In this document: positions 21,201 to 32,400 of the stretch, in pieces
Layout: every line of letters starts with the position of its first letter
How positions within the stretch are numbered: the stretch's first letter is position 1
Source: Holothuria scabra
Taxonomy: Eukaryota; Echinodermata; Holothuroidea; Aspidochirotida; Holothuriidae
DNA: 64,000 bases
Assembly: GCA_037179385.1 (NCBI GenBank)
Contig: CM074181.1
Coordinates: 51,594,297-51,658,296, forward strand
Direction of reading: 5' to 3'
Notes under the pieces: model-generated
What the model was told of the DNA's origin: nothing
Seen by the model: the letters and a program-made list of their open reading frames with translations, nothing else
The model's database searches: none
Program-made: the position numbers and the translations under genes

Positions 21201-22870
21201 GGCGGAGATCAAAGGTCATTTAGGGTCACGAGAGGTCAAAAGGTCAAAACTTCGTAAACACAATTACTCGAGAAAGGTACATGTGACTATGCTCATATTT
21301 GGTGTGTGGGTTGGTCATATTGAGTAGATGATCCCTATCGATTTTCGTGGAGGTCAAAGGTCATTTGGGGTCACGAGAGGTAAATAGGTAAATTCCTTAA
21401 AAATTGCTTGTAAACACGGTATCTCAAGAAGGGTAAGTGTGACTAATCTCATATTTGGTGTGTGCATTGGCCATATTGAGGTGATGATCCCTATCGATTT
21501 TCGTGGAGATCAAAGGTCATTTGGGGTCACCAGAGGTCAAAAGGTCAAAACTTCGTAAACACGATATCTCTAGAACGGTACATGTGACTATGCTCATATT
21601 TGGTGTGTGGGTTGGTCATATTCAGTAGATGATCCCTATTGTTTTTGATAGAGATAAAAGGTCATTTGGGGTCACGAGAGGTCAAAAGGTCAAAACTTCG
21701 TAAACACGATAACTCGAGAACGGTACATGTGACTATGCGCATATTTGGTGTGTGAGTTGGTCATATTGAGTAGATGATCCCTATCGATTTTCGTGGAGGT
21801 CAAAGGTCATTTGGGGTCACGAGAGGTAAATAGGTAAATTCCTTAGAAATTGCTTGTAAACGTGGTATCTCAAGAAGGGTAAGTGTGACTAATCTCATAT
21901 TTGGTGTGTGCATTGGCCATATTGAGGTGATGATCCCTATCGATTTTCGTGGAGATCAAAGGTCATTTGGGGTTACCAGAGGTCAAAAGGTCAAAACTTC
22001 GTAAACACGGTATCTCTAGAACGGTACATGTGACTATGCTCATATGTTTTGTGCGGGTTTGTCATATTCAGTAGATGATCCCTATTGTTTTTGGTAGAAA
22101 TAAAAGGTCATTTGGGGTCACGAGAGGTCAAAAGGTCAAAACTTCGTAAACACGATAACTCGAGAACGGTACATGTGACTATGCTCATATCTGATGTGTG
22201 CATTGGCCATATTGAGTAGATGATCCCTATCGATTTTCGTGGAGATCAAAGGTCATTTGGGGTCACGAGAGGTCAAAAGGTCAAAACTTCGTAAACACGA
22301 TATCTCAAGAACGGTACATGTGACTGTGCTCATATTTGGCGAGTGTGTTGGCCATATTGAGTAGATGTTCCCTATTGTTTTTCGTCGAGGCAAAGGTCAT
22401 TTGGGGTCACGAGAGGTCAATAGGTAAATTCCTTAGAAATTGCTTGTAAACACAGTATCTCAAGAAGGGTAATTGTGACTAATCTCATATTTGGTGTGTG
22501 CATTGGCCATATTGAGTAGATGATCCCTATCAATTTTGGTGGTGATCGTACGTCATTTGGGGTCACGAGAGGTCAAAAGGTCAAAACTTCGTAAACACGA
22601 TATCTCAAGAATGGTACATGTGACTGTGCTCATATTTGGCGAGTGTGTTGGCCATATTGAGTAGATGTTCCCTATTGTTTTTGGTGGAGGTCAAAGGTCA
22701 TTTGGGGTCATGAGAGGTCAAAAGGTCAAAACTTCGTAAACACGGTATCTCAAGAACAGTACATGTGACTGTGCTCATATTTAGTGTGTGGATTGGTCAT
22801 GTTTAGTAGATGATCCCTATTGATTTTCCCAAAGGTCAAAGTTCATTTGGAGTCAGCATGTTCAAAGCCT
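18260..22870 (+). repeat. About 150-bp satellite array rich in AGGTCA half-sites
   Basis: About thirty head-to-tail monomers of roughly 145-155 bp. A monomer runs: GTAAACACGATATCTCGAGA, TACATGTGACTATGCTCATA, TTTGGTGTGTGGGTTGGTCA, TATTGAGTAGATGATCCCTA, then TTTTCGTGGAGGTCAAAGGT, CATTTGGGGTCACGAGAGGT, CAAAAGGTCAAAACTTC. Two main monomer types differ in the joining phrase (AACTTCGTAAACACG versus AATTGCTTGTAAACACGG) and alternate. Larger blocks are duplicated too: the marker CCTTAGAAATTGCTTG followed by AGAGGGG recurs near 18557, 19299, 20490 and 21093. Monomers near 22020-22870 are the most diverged, as expected at an array edge. No reading frame is open through it. Confidence 0.95.
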
Positions 22871-23145
22871 GACAAGCTTTCCTGCACAGTCTTTCAAGAA
22901 AGGTCGCTTGTAGGGTCCTGTAACTTGTCATGTAGATGACACATAGTGGATACATGGTCCCAGAAGTTTTTGGTGGAGGTCAAATATCATTTGGGTTCAC
23001 GACGGGCAAGGGGGATCTCAATGTAGGAAGATTGGATGCCTTGCATGTGTACTTTGTGGGCACATTATGGAGCCCTGTTAATTGAAAAACATTGCAAAGC
23101 AATGTCAATGTGAAAAAAGGCCTTACATTTCAGCAGCAAGGAATC

Positions 23146-23245
23146 ACTAAGCCTTTTGGCTTTCTGGTTCAAATTTGTGTGCCCTCTGCGCCAACCAAAG
23201 CCTGAAATATGGCGCTCCAGCTTAGATACAGTAGTCTTTCGGGCA
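23146..23245 (+). repeat. Dispersed repeat family R, copy 2, right part
   Basis: Continues the interrupted copy. CTCTGCGCCAACCAAAGCCT and TATGGCGCTCCAGCTTAGAT match TTTGCGCCAACTAATGGTGG and GGCGCTCTGCTTTAGATTGT of copy 1. Confidence 0.6.
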
Positions 23246-26064
23246 GGACTACAATTTTTGTGGAAAAAAATTCCACACTCCCACCCCCCCCCCCCCCCCG
23301 ACTGAAATGTTTCCGTACGCCTATGTTTCTGCCATAAAATTCCTTCAATAGATAAGCTTTACATTTTGTTAAGAGGAAGCCGAACTTTTTCGGCATTTTA
23401 TCAGTATCGTCAGAGGATCTTAACCTGAATGATGATTTTTGGTAACCCTACTCATAGAGCTAATGCTTTGAAGTATTTGCTAGTAAATGAAAGGCAAATC
23501 CTTGAAAAAAAAGCTCGATTACTTTAATAATCTTAACAAAAAGTCAAATTTCTTCAAAAAATTCAAATTTAAATATTTGTTGAAAAAGAAATTCCCAAAT
23601 TTCGCGCGCTACGCGCGCCTCAAATACAGGATGTCCCATCGGGGACTCATCAGCTTTGCCCTGCTTCCAAATGCTCGCCCCTAGTCGGGTGAATCCTGGC
23701 GCCACTCCTGATTTTGCGACGTCTGAATGACGTTTAATAATATTAAACAGTCGGGTTTAGTTTAATCAACATTGATGGGCAGCCGTACCACCCTTGAATA
23801 ATTTTAAATGGATTTCAAAGGGCGATGCAGTTGACGTCAGCACTGTCCGACGCAGACGCTAGCTTTAAACTTACTTGATCCGACAGCGAGAAGATTTTGG
23901 TCGGTCCGTTGCCACGAAGAACCAACCCAATTTTGATTCGAATATGACGGCAGGGAGACTTCTGAAAACGTAGTCCTTTTGGTGACATCTCAACGATATT
24001 CATTTTACATTTTATGTCCTAGTCCAATCAACTTCTAATTGCAATCAGAAACAAGAGGGCTTCATGACAAGAAGGTGGGAGCAGGACCTTTTTGCACTTT
24101 TTTTATATTGACCGTTAGCATTCAGAGACGACGCCACAGGGTTACAGAGGCATTGTTTACAAAGATACTGGCAAAGAGAAAGGAGAATAAGGTACGCTGT
24201 TAGGCGTACGAGGCGAGGACTCCGGGTGAAGACCGCCCCAAAAATTCGGCAAGATATAAAATTCGTGTAGGTGGTCTGGAAAAATTCGGACAGCCATTTG
24301 CGTTTTTAATCACACAGAAAACTGTAAGCATGCCCGAATCTTTCAAAAAATACCAGAAAAGGGGGAAAAATACCATTTTCACGAACTATCAAAACAGTAA
24401 AACAATTCTTGAAAAATTCGGGCATTTGCAAAAATCATTTTTTTCTGAGCTTCACTTTACAGTCATACGCAAGTGCAACACACTTACCTTTCGAATACCC
24501 CAATTCTTTTTTAAAATTTACCCGAAAAAGAGACGGGAGATGGTTTCATGACAAATCAAAAAGAAACAATCGCAACACATTTGGTTAGCAGTCGTGGCTT
24601 ATAACAAACAGTAATTCCTCAGCCTGCTTCATATCTTGGACAATATCCTATAAACTCGCAATGTTCTATAAAATAGCCGAATATTCAAATTATATCAAAA
24701 CTTCCCCCGAAAAATGAAAGACGTCACAATCGTCAATTTAAAGTGAAATACTCATGGAATATCAAAATTATTATAAAGATGTGCAACTATTCTGGCGTCG
24801 TATGAAAAAATCCTGTCTCACCCCAAACTATCGTCTTGCAATATTTTGCCCGAAATGGTACAATATTCGAACGAAGGTTGAAGAAAAGTTTTAGGATGTT
24901 TTCAACTGGCAGATTACAGGTACAGATCCAGTCGGGAACGTGTTCATGTATATACGCAGTGCGTATAAGTTTGTCATGTATCGTGCCCGACTACCGAATT
25001 CGGACAACGGCACGAAAAATCGGGTAGGATGTTTTTCAATTGCACATAATGACAAAGAGTGAGTTTGTCTTTCCATGTGTCTGTCTGAATTTTAAAATTC
25101 GTCAGCGTGGTCTTTTAATGATATTACCGACTTCTCGATTCAGGACGGAGCGACACGGCACAGAGTTCAAAGCATGCATACATGACGTCCCCATCCTGTT
25201 CCCGTTTTGATTTTGTAGAGGATGAAGAGAAACATACATTATGAACGAGGGAAATTGCCATATTAGATCAACTGTTTTGCAAAATTTTTTCCCTTCCAAA
25301 ATACAAATTGGTGGGCTTCCTCTATCGAAAAAGCCTTGGCCCACGTCTGAATTTGACGGCGCGCACTGAGAAGCGCTTTCATCTCTTCAAGAATCCTTTT
25401 CTGACGTCAAATGTGAACATCTAACAGTTTCAAAGTTTGATTCCCTCTGTAATATTTATTGACTTTTGTTGAAGCATACTTACGCAAAGTTAGTCCCTTT
25501 CAAGATAAAATCTTAAATGGAAAACTAAATGAAATAGGGCTGCCTAGCTACCCGAATCCCCTCAGGCTATTCGCGCCCCTTCCGACAGAAATTCTTAGCA
25601 TCTGCAACTTGTCAAAATGCATTGCCGCTCAAAAGTCTTTCACTTGTAGGAAATAATACAATTTACTGCAATGTATTGCTTATGGGAATCTGTGATGTGC
25701 AGAGAGACTAATTTAACTGTTTTTGTACGTCTTAAAATTTAAAATTTGGAATCAATGAAATTTGAAGACAACTTTAAAGTTGTGTCTTGTATTCTTACAA
25801 AAAATTTTAGCTAAGAATTTGTGTTAAGTTGACTAATTTACTAAAAAAGTTTCACAAACTTGAGACACTTTTATATGTAATTCACAGACTTTCGATGCAG
25901 ATGGCCTCAGCTCATTTTCAAGGGGCAATAGTAATGATATTGAAGTAGTAGAAGTGTCATATGGCGAGCTACCGGGATAAGTTCAAGGAGGGGCAGGGGA
26001 TTACCCCTCTGGTTCTGGACCGATAGTGTAAGAAATCCATTAATCCTTCAAAAATATTTATGTC
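23246..26064. other. Repeat-rich intergenic DNA, no gene seen
   Basis: Holds a C run (23284-23299), a short palindromic GCGCGCTACGCGCGC (about 23602-23616) and the phrase CTGGCGCCACTCCTG that recurs near 60358. It also contains several copies of an ATTCGGGCA / TTTGCCCGAAATGGTA-type phrase (for example near 24415 and 24846). The same phrase occurs inside every macrosatellite unit, so the macrosatellite shares sequence with a dispersed family. Open frames are short and show no recognisable domain. Confidence 0.5.
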
Positions 26065-26520
26065 TTCACAGACCGAAGTAATACAATAAAAAATGGCACT
26101 AAAATTGGTCAGATTGCCTTGAATTTTGCATAGTCTGTATTTCAACTCCTTGTCTTTACAAAATCCAAATGCAAAAATGATCACATTTTGTAAGTAACAC
26201 AGACAGAAACAACATCCCATCAAATTTTTAAGGCACTTTGTCTGTCAGTAAACATTTTCACATGCACGAGTATTGGAGTTAGTGCTTGGTCCGCTACCAG
26301 AAGCACGTTAAGAGAAAAAAAAAACAAGATTGCTTCTCGTTTGAATTGAAATCATTTTAGGATAACGGATGCTGCTTTGACTTCTTATTCCAAACAAATA
26401 CGACCTAAATACGTTAATGTGTAATGCATGCGCAGAGTATTGTTGGTAAAGGTAGGGTATGTGGGACAAGGGTGAGCTAGAATCAATGATAATTACGGAT
26501 GGATCAAGGAACCGTTAAAT
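26065..26520 (+). repeat. Macrosatellite, leading tail fragment
   Basis: Matches the last ~455 bp of a macrosatellite unit, from TTCACAGA to ACCGTTAAAT. The array begins at 26065, where similarity to the other units starts abruptly. It ends at the natural unit boundary and is followed by foreign filler, not by the next unit's start. Confidence 0.85.
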
Positions 26521-26522
26521 CA

Positions 26523-26589
26523 ACATGTATTTTGATTACACAAAAGGACTCGTCCAATCCATTCAGACATTTTGCAGGAAAATTAGATA
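26523..26589 (+). repeat. 67-bp filler copied from 264 bp downstream
   Basis: Identical over 67 bp to 26787-26853 (starting ACATGTATTTTGATTACACA). It sits between the leading tail fragment and the truncated first unit, in place of the missing 826 bp of unit 5' sequence. Confidence 0.9.
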
Positions 26590-27462
26590 ATTATCACCTG
26601 TAACATAATGTACCCATGGCACCGCCTGTAAAACAATGATGCCGTATTTCGGAAAATCAGTTATCTGACACTTTTTGAAATAAACAAAAAACTTTTAATC
26701 TAAGCTGCGGATATCTTCGGGATCTGATATTTGGTCAGGATCTGGACAATTCGGGCAAACCATGTTAGTTTTAAGTAAAACAAATGACATGTATTTTGAT
26801 TACACAAAAGGACTCGTCCAATCCATTCAGACATTTTGCAGGAAAATTAGATAGGGTCATAGTCGGCATGGAAAATATTCCAGGGAGAAAGAAGATTATA
26901 AAAATTTGCCCCATTTTAGGTAAACCTATGAAAAACAATGTCAGCCCCCCCCCACCCCCACCACCACCACCACTCTATAGTTCTGCGTGCCGCACTTTGC
27001 CCGAAATGGTAGAATATTCAAGCGAAAAGGTACAAAAAGAAAAACAAAATCCGTGACGCTTTCAATTGCAGTTGGATGACGGACAGACGGAGAGTGGGGG
27101 AACATGAAATGTACATGTCTAAATGCTTTAAAACGTTTATCCGAAAAGTGGTAGTATTGTAGCCTACATTTGATTTATTAAAGTGTAAATAAGGTCAATT
27201 TATGCAAATATATAATTTGAACAGCATTAAAAATGAATTTAAAGAGTCCAATTACCTTCTTCATAGGACTTTCTGGAGCCGGGATATAAAATGTTGTGAC
27301 TTTTTTGTTGTGCGACTCACATTACCTGAAGGACAACACTTGACCAATGTCATGGCCCTCAAACCAATCACATCATTTCCATGTCATCTGGAACTCCGTT
27401 CCAGACTCGATGAAAAAAAGAGGTACTTCACGTGATCTCAGCCAAAAACCGAAAGGCTTTCG

Positions 27463-27612
27463 CTTTTTCTAAAAGTCACCTCGACTCTCTGGCGAACAGC
27501 CAGGTGCGAAAACCAAACAGTGGAAAGGCTTTCGACGAAACCTTTTTTCTAAAAGTCCCCACGACTCTCTGGCGAAGAGCCAAGGGGCGAAACCCAAACG
27601 ATTACTCCCGGA
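27463..27612 (+). repeat. Extended hairpin block of the macrosatellite (units 1 and 2)
   Basis: Two about 80-bp repeats, each with CGACTCTCTGGCGAAGAGCC-like sequence able to form a CTGGC/GCCAG-type hairpin. Each is closed by outer arms CACCT/AGGTG in the first (27477-27506) and CCCC/GGGG in the second (27557-27587), and followed by GCGAAA(A/C)CC. A third hairpin, ACTCCCGGAGGAGT, then precedes another CGACGAAAC. Units 3-9 keep only the first hairpin. Confidence 0.7.
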
Positions 27613-28388
27613 GGAGTTCTCGACGAAACTTTTAAATTTTCGGGATAGCTAGGGGATAGCTATGCTCATCCTTTTTTAAGCAAGGTTAGGTGTGCCACAA
27701 AATGGAATTTGCCCCAAACTTTGCGGGCCTGCACAAAATGACCTGATCTATTACACTAATAGGGGTGATTATTTTAATTGTAGTTATTTTAATTGTAAAT
27801 GTTGTGTTGTTCTCAAAATAACCCATTTAGCGTTTAGAATTACATTTCAACATTTATTTAACAAGTTGGTAACACTTTTTGACAACGAGTCTCTTTCTAT
27901 CATTACAAAAATGAGTAAACTGTAAGATATTCCCTAATAAATAATGAAACAACCTCTTTAATGCAAATCAGGAAGACCTAAAACAAGATCCCAGAAAATG
28001 TTTCAGAAATAAAATGTATGACAGATGTATAAAAGAAACATGGGGTCAAGTTACAGTTACCTCAGTGTGTTTAACTGTCCTCAATAAAAAAATATATATA
28101 TATCCTACAACACGTACCGTACAATAAAATTCCAGATTTCCTAAGAACCAGAAAGATTGTGACGTTTCTGTGACATAAGCCTCCATTTGGAGCGAAAATG
28201 AGAAACATTTAGAAAACACATCAGTCGTACGGTAGTGTAAAATCTTGTCAAGAAACATTCAAAAATAATCAAAAATTTTATCTACAAATGTTTGAAAAAC
28301 ATTATTCCTTTCTGCTAACACTACATCTGGCTGAAATTTGTACTTTAAAAATTCCACCCTAACGTGTGATAGGTGCTGTTTTTCAAGC

Positions 28389-28396
28389 TATATAAG
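28389..28396 (+). promoter_or_regulatory. TATA box of the conserved GC-rich core (unit 1; one per unit)
   Basis: TATATAAG in the context CAAGCTATATAAGACATCCT. It is followed by about 250 bp that is much more GC-rich than the rest of the unit (GCGCGGCACGTTGACGCCG, CGCCGGTCCTTGAGG). The same octamer lies at 32108, 35724, 39325, 42938, 46559, 50182, 53803 and 57430. A plus-strand start about 30 bp downstream is possible. Promoter activity is inferred from the motif and composition only. Confidence 0.4.
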
Positions 28397-28564
28397 ACAT
28401 CCTCTGCTATAACCTGCGCGGCACGTTGACGCCGAACCGGACGGTAGTGTTCACACATGGTCCTACTCTGATTGCACTGGGAGGCGAGTAGTGTTCCTCC
28501 CCAATGTATCGCCGGTCCTTGAGGGGAGTCCCGAGGGAAGATTGCGGTCGTATACAAAGCACGC

Positions 28565-28594
28565 TGAGCGTCACTGTATGCAGAAGGGTACTAG
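28565..28594 (+). repeat. 30-bp direct repeat within each macrosatellite unit, copy 1
   Basis: TGAGCGTCACTGTATGCAGA followed by AGGGTACTAG. It recurs 361 bp downstream at 28926-28955 with two differences (one in most other units). Copy 1 lies in the GC-rich core and copy 2 outside it. Confidence 0.85.
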
Positions 28595-29484
28595 AGAGGC
28601 GCCTGAGTTGGTTCTCTGTTGTAGTTGACAGGACACATAGCCGGCCAGAGACCTTGAACGCTTGGCTTCAATCTTTTGTTTTATTTCTTTTTAGTTTCTT
28701 CTTTTCAGTAAGACGCCACCTTTTATAAAATCTGAAAACTCGAAAAATCTGCTAGCGGGCCACTAATTATAAGTCCAATTGACTTACACACTATATTAGG
28801 CTACTTCCGTACCCCCTAGCTCACAGTAGAAGTTTTCAATCAGGACATGCCACCCCTCTGATCGAAGCTCACAATCTGGGCTTTCATTGCGCTTTCAAAT
28901 TTCCTTAACAGGACCATTGAAAGTTTGAGCGTAACCGTATGCAGAAGGGTACTAGTTTGAGCCTTGAATGATAGGTATGGGTTTCCCGCCATAACAGCTA
29001 CTCAAAAAGGGCATTTCACAGAGCGGAGTAATACAATAAAAAATGGCACTAAAATTGGTCAGATTGCCTTGAATTTTGCATAGTCTGTATTTCAACTCCT
29101 TGTCTATACAAAATCCAAATGCAAAAATGATCATATTTTGTAAGTAACACAGACAGAAACAACATCCCATCAAATTTTTAAGGCACTTTGTCTGTCAGTA
29201 AACATTTTCGCAGGCACGAGTATTAGGGTTAGTGCTTGGTCCGCTACCAGAAGCAGGTTAAGAGAGAGAAAAAAAAAAAACAAGATTGCTTCTCGTTTGA
29301 ATTGAAATCATTTTAGGACAATCTTATAACGGATGCTGCTTTAACTTCTTTTTCCAAACAAATACGACCTAAATACGTTAATGTGTAATGCATGCGCAGG
29401 GTATTGCGGGCAAAGATAGGGTATGTGGGACAAGGGTGAGCTAGAATCAATGATAATTACGGAGGGATCAAGGGACCGTTAAAT

Positions 29485-32400
29485 CGAGCAGGTGTTGAAG
29501 GTCAAAGGTGAACAGTTTTTCGTATTCGTACGTAATTTCACCGTCCTCGGGTACTGCCTCAGCTTAATTTATGTGTCTCTTCCTTTTTTTTTCTCGGTGG
29601 CACCTTTCTCGACTGACAAGCTCTCTGTATGTTTAAGAGTGCTTGCCTTCTTAACATCTTCGTATTACATAATGTTCAAAATTATTATTCGTGTAAACTA
29701 TATGAATTACTTTCAAAATATAATGAAACACAATAAATGAAAAGAAATGCAATCATGGATCAACTTATAGTGACCTTCAAACTTCGGACTTCGAGTCGGC
29801 TGCGTAGCCTGTATATCATAAGTTATTATCTCTGAAAATCCGAAACTTATACGTGCTGCTAAGACACACAAGGCCAGATTTATCATTTTGGGCCCTGGCA
29901 GACGTAAATTTCCCCGGACGACGTTCTACAGTAGGACAGGTTAGAAGGACGAAGTTTCTTGTCACCTTGGAATTATCGTGGAAAAGGCAGCGTATTTTCT
30001 GGGATGGGCAAGTGGAAACCCGTGCCCCCTCCCCTCGAGACGGGATTCCAAAAGGATGATCAATTCAAACTAGCGGGTTGAAAAGAGGACAAATTAAGAT
30101 CAGATTTAGAAAAGGTAAAACGGAGAAAAGGGAAAAGGAAGACATTAGACTATCTAGCTAAATATCAGAGGGACTGCTTGACTAAATTAACCGTATTCGA
30201 GAAATTTATGAAAGTAAGATGTTAAATTTATTCCATTCCATTTAATTAATGTTTGTCTGACTAACAAAGCAAAGAGTTCTTCACAGTTCCTTGAAGCCAT
30301 TCCCAAATTTTCACCTGTAACGTAATGTACCCATGGCACCGCCTGTAAAACAATGATGCCGTATTTCAGAAAATCAGTTATCTGACACTTTTTGAAATAA
30401 ACAAAAAACTTTTAATCTAAGCTGCGGATATCTTCGGGATCTGAAATTTGGTCAGGATCTGGACAATTCGGGCAAACCATGTTAGTTTTAAGTAAAACAA
30501 ATGACATGTATTTTGATTACACAAAAGGACTAGTCCAATCCATTCAGACATTTTGCAGGAAAATTAGATAGGGTCATAGTCGGCATGGAAAATATTCCAG
30601 GGAGAAAGAAGATTATAAAAATTTGCCCCATTTTTGGTAAACCTATGAAAAACAATGTCAGCCCCCCACCCCCACCACCACCACCACTCTATAGTTCTGC
30701 GTGCCGCACTTTGCCCGAAATGGTAGAGTATTCAAGCGAAAATGTACAAAGAGAAAAACAAAATCCGTGACGCTTTCAATTGCAGCTGGATGACGGACAG
30801 ACGGAGAGTGGGGGAACATGAAATGTACATGTCTAAATGCTTTAAAACGTTTGTCCGAAAAGTGGTAGTATTGTAGCCTACATTGGATTTATTAAAGTGT
30901 AAATAAAGTCAATTTATGCAAATATATAATTTAAACAGCATTAAAAATGAATTTAAAGAGTCCAATTACCTTCTTCATAGGACTTTCTGGAGCCGGGATA
31001 TAAAATGTTGTGACTTTTTTGTTGTGCAACTCACATTACCTGAAGGACAACACTTGACCAATGTCATGGCCCTCAAACCATTCACATCATTTCCATGTCA
31101 TGTGGAACTCCGTTCCAGACTCGATGAAAAAAGAGGTACTTCACGTGATCTCAGCCAAAAACCGAAAGGCTTTCGCTTTTTCTAAAAGTCACCTCGACTC
31201 TCTGGCGAAGAGCCAGGTGCGAAAACCAAACAGTAGAAAGGCTTTCGACGAAACCTTTTTCTAAAAGTCCCCACGACTCTCTGGCGAAGAGCCAAGGGGC
31301 GAAACCCAAACGATTACTCCCGGAGGAGTTCTCGACGAAACTTTTAAATTTTCGGGATAGCTAGGGGATAGCTATGCTCATCCTTCTTTAAGCAAGGTTA
31401 GGTGCGCCACAAAATGGAATTTGCCCCAAACTTTGCGGGCCTGCACAAAATGACCTGATCTATTACACTAATAGGGGTGATTATTTTAATTGTAGTTATT
31501 TTAATTGTAAATGTTGTGTTGTTCTCAAAATAACCCATTTAGCGTTTAGAATTACATTTCAACATTTATTTAACAAGTTGGTAACACTTTTTGACAACGA
31601 GTCTCTTTCTATCATTACAAAAATGAGTAAACTGTAAGATATTCCCTAATAAATAATGAAACAACCTCTTTAATGCAAATCAGGAAGACCTGAGACAAGA
31701 TCCCAGAAAATGTTTCAGAAATAAAATGAAATAAACCTCGACAGATGTATAAAAGAAACATGGGGTCAAGTTACAGTTACCTCAGTGTGTTTAACTGTCC
31801 TCAATAAAAAATATATATATATCCTACAACACGTACCGTACAATAAAATTCCAGATTTCCTAAGAACCAGAAAGATTGTGACGTTTCTGTGACATAAGCC
31901 TCCATTTGGAGCGAAAATGAGAAACATTTAGAAAACACATCAGTCGTACGGTAGTGTAAAATCTTGTCAAGAAACATTCAAAAATAATCAAAAATTTTAT
32001 CTACAAATGTTTGAAAAACATTATTCCTTTCTGCTAACACTACATCTGGCTGAAATTTGTACTTTAAAAATTCCACCCTAACGTGTGATAGGTGCTGTTT
32101 TTCAAGCTATATAAGACATCCTCTGCTATAACCTGCGCGGCACGTTGACGCCGAACCGGACGGTAGTGTTCACACATGGTCCTACTCTGATTGCACTGGG
32201 AGGCGAGTAGTGTTCCTCCCCAATGTATCGCCGGTCCTTGAGGGGAGTCCCGAGGGAAGATTGCGGTCGTATACAAAGCACGCTGAGCGTCACTGTATGC
32301 AGAAGGGTACTAGAGAGGCGCCTGAGTTGGTTCTCTGTTGTAGTTGACAGGACACATAGCCGGCCAGAGACCTTGAACGCTTGGCTTCAATCTTTTGTTT

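Larger units (their letters stand above)
18169..23145. mobile_element. Inverted-repeat-bounded element carrying a satellite array
   Basis: The left end GATTCCTTGC (18169-18178) and right end GCAAGGAATC (23136-23145) are perfect 10-bp inverted repeats. The left end is also half of a hairpin, GATTCCTTGCCGAAGGCAGGCAAGGAATC-like, at 18169-18197. The two sides fall at the same point of repeat family R, implying a discrete 4,977-bp insertion. Inside are a GT microsatellite, the satellite array and about 250 bp of nonrepetitive tail. I see no transposase frame, so it is non-autonomous or a mobile satellite carrier. The mechanism is inference. Confidence 0.6.
26594..29484 (+). repeat. Macrosatellite unit 1 (5'-truncated, subtype A)
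   Basis: Starts at TCACCTGTAAC-like sequence, which lies 826 bp into complete units. It retains the extended hairpin block (27463-27612), C-rich tract, TATA-bearing core and A-type marker bases (GATTACACAAAAGG, CACGTACC). It shares the extended hairpin block only with unit 2, so units 1 and 2 may be closest relatives. Confidence 0.9.

Noticed and set aside
18260..22870. CRISPR-like array of direct repeats.
   Set aside because: Monomers are contiguous without unique spacers, about 150 bp long, and the context is animal nuclear DNA.
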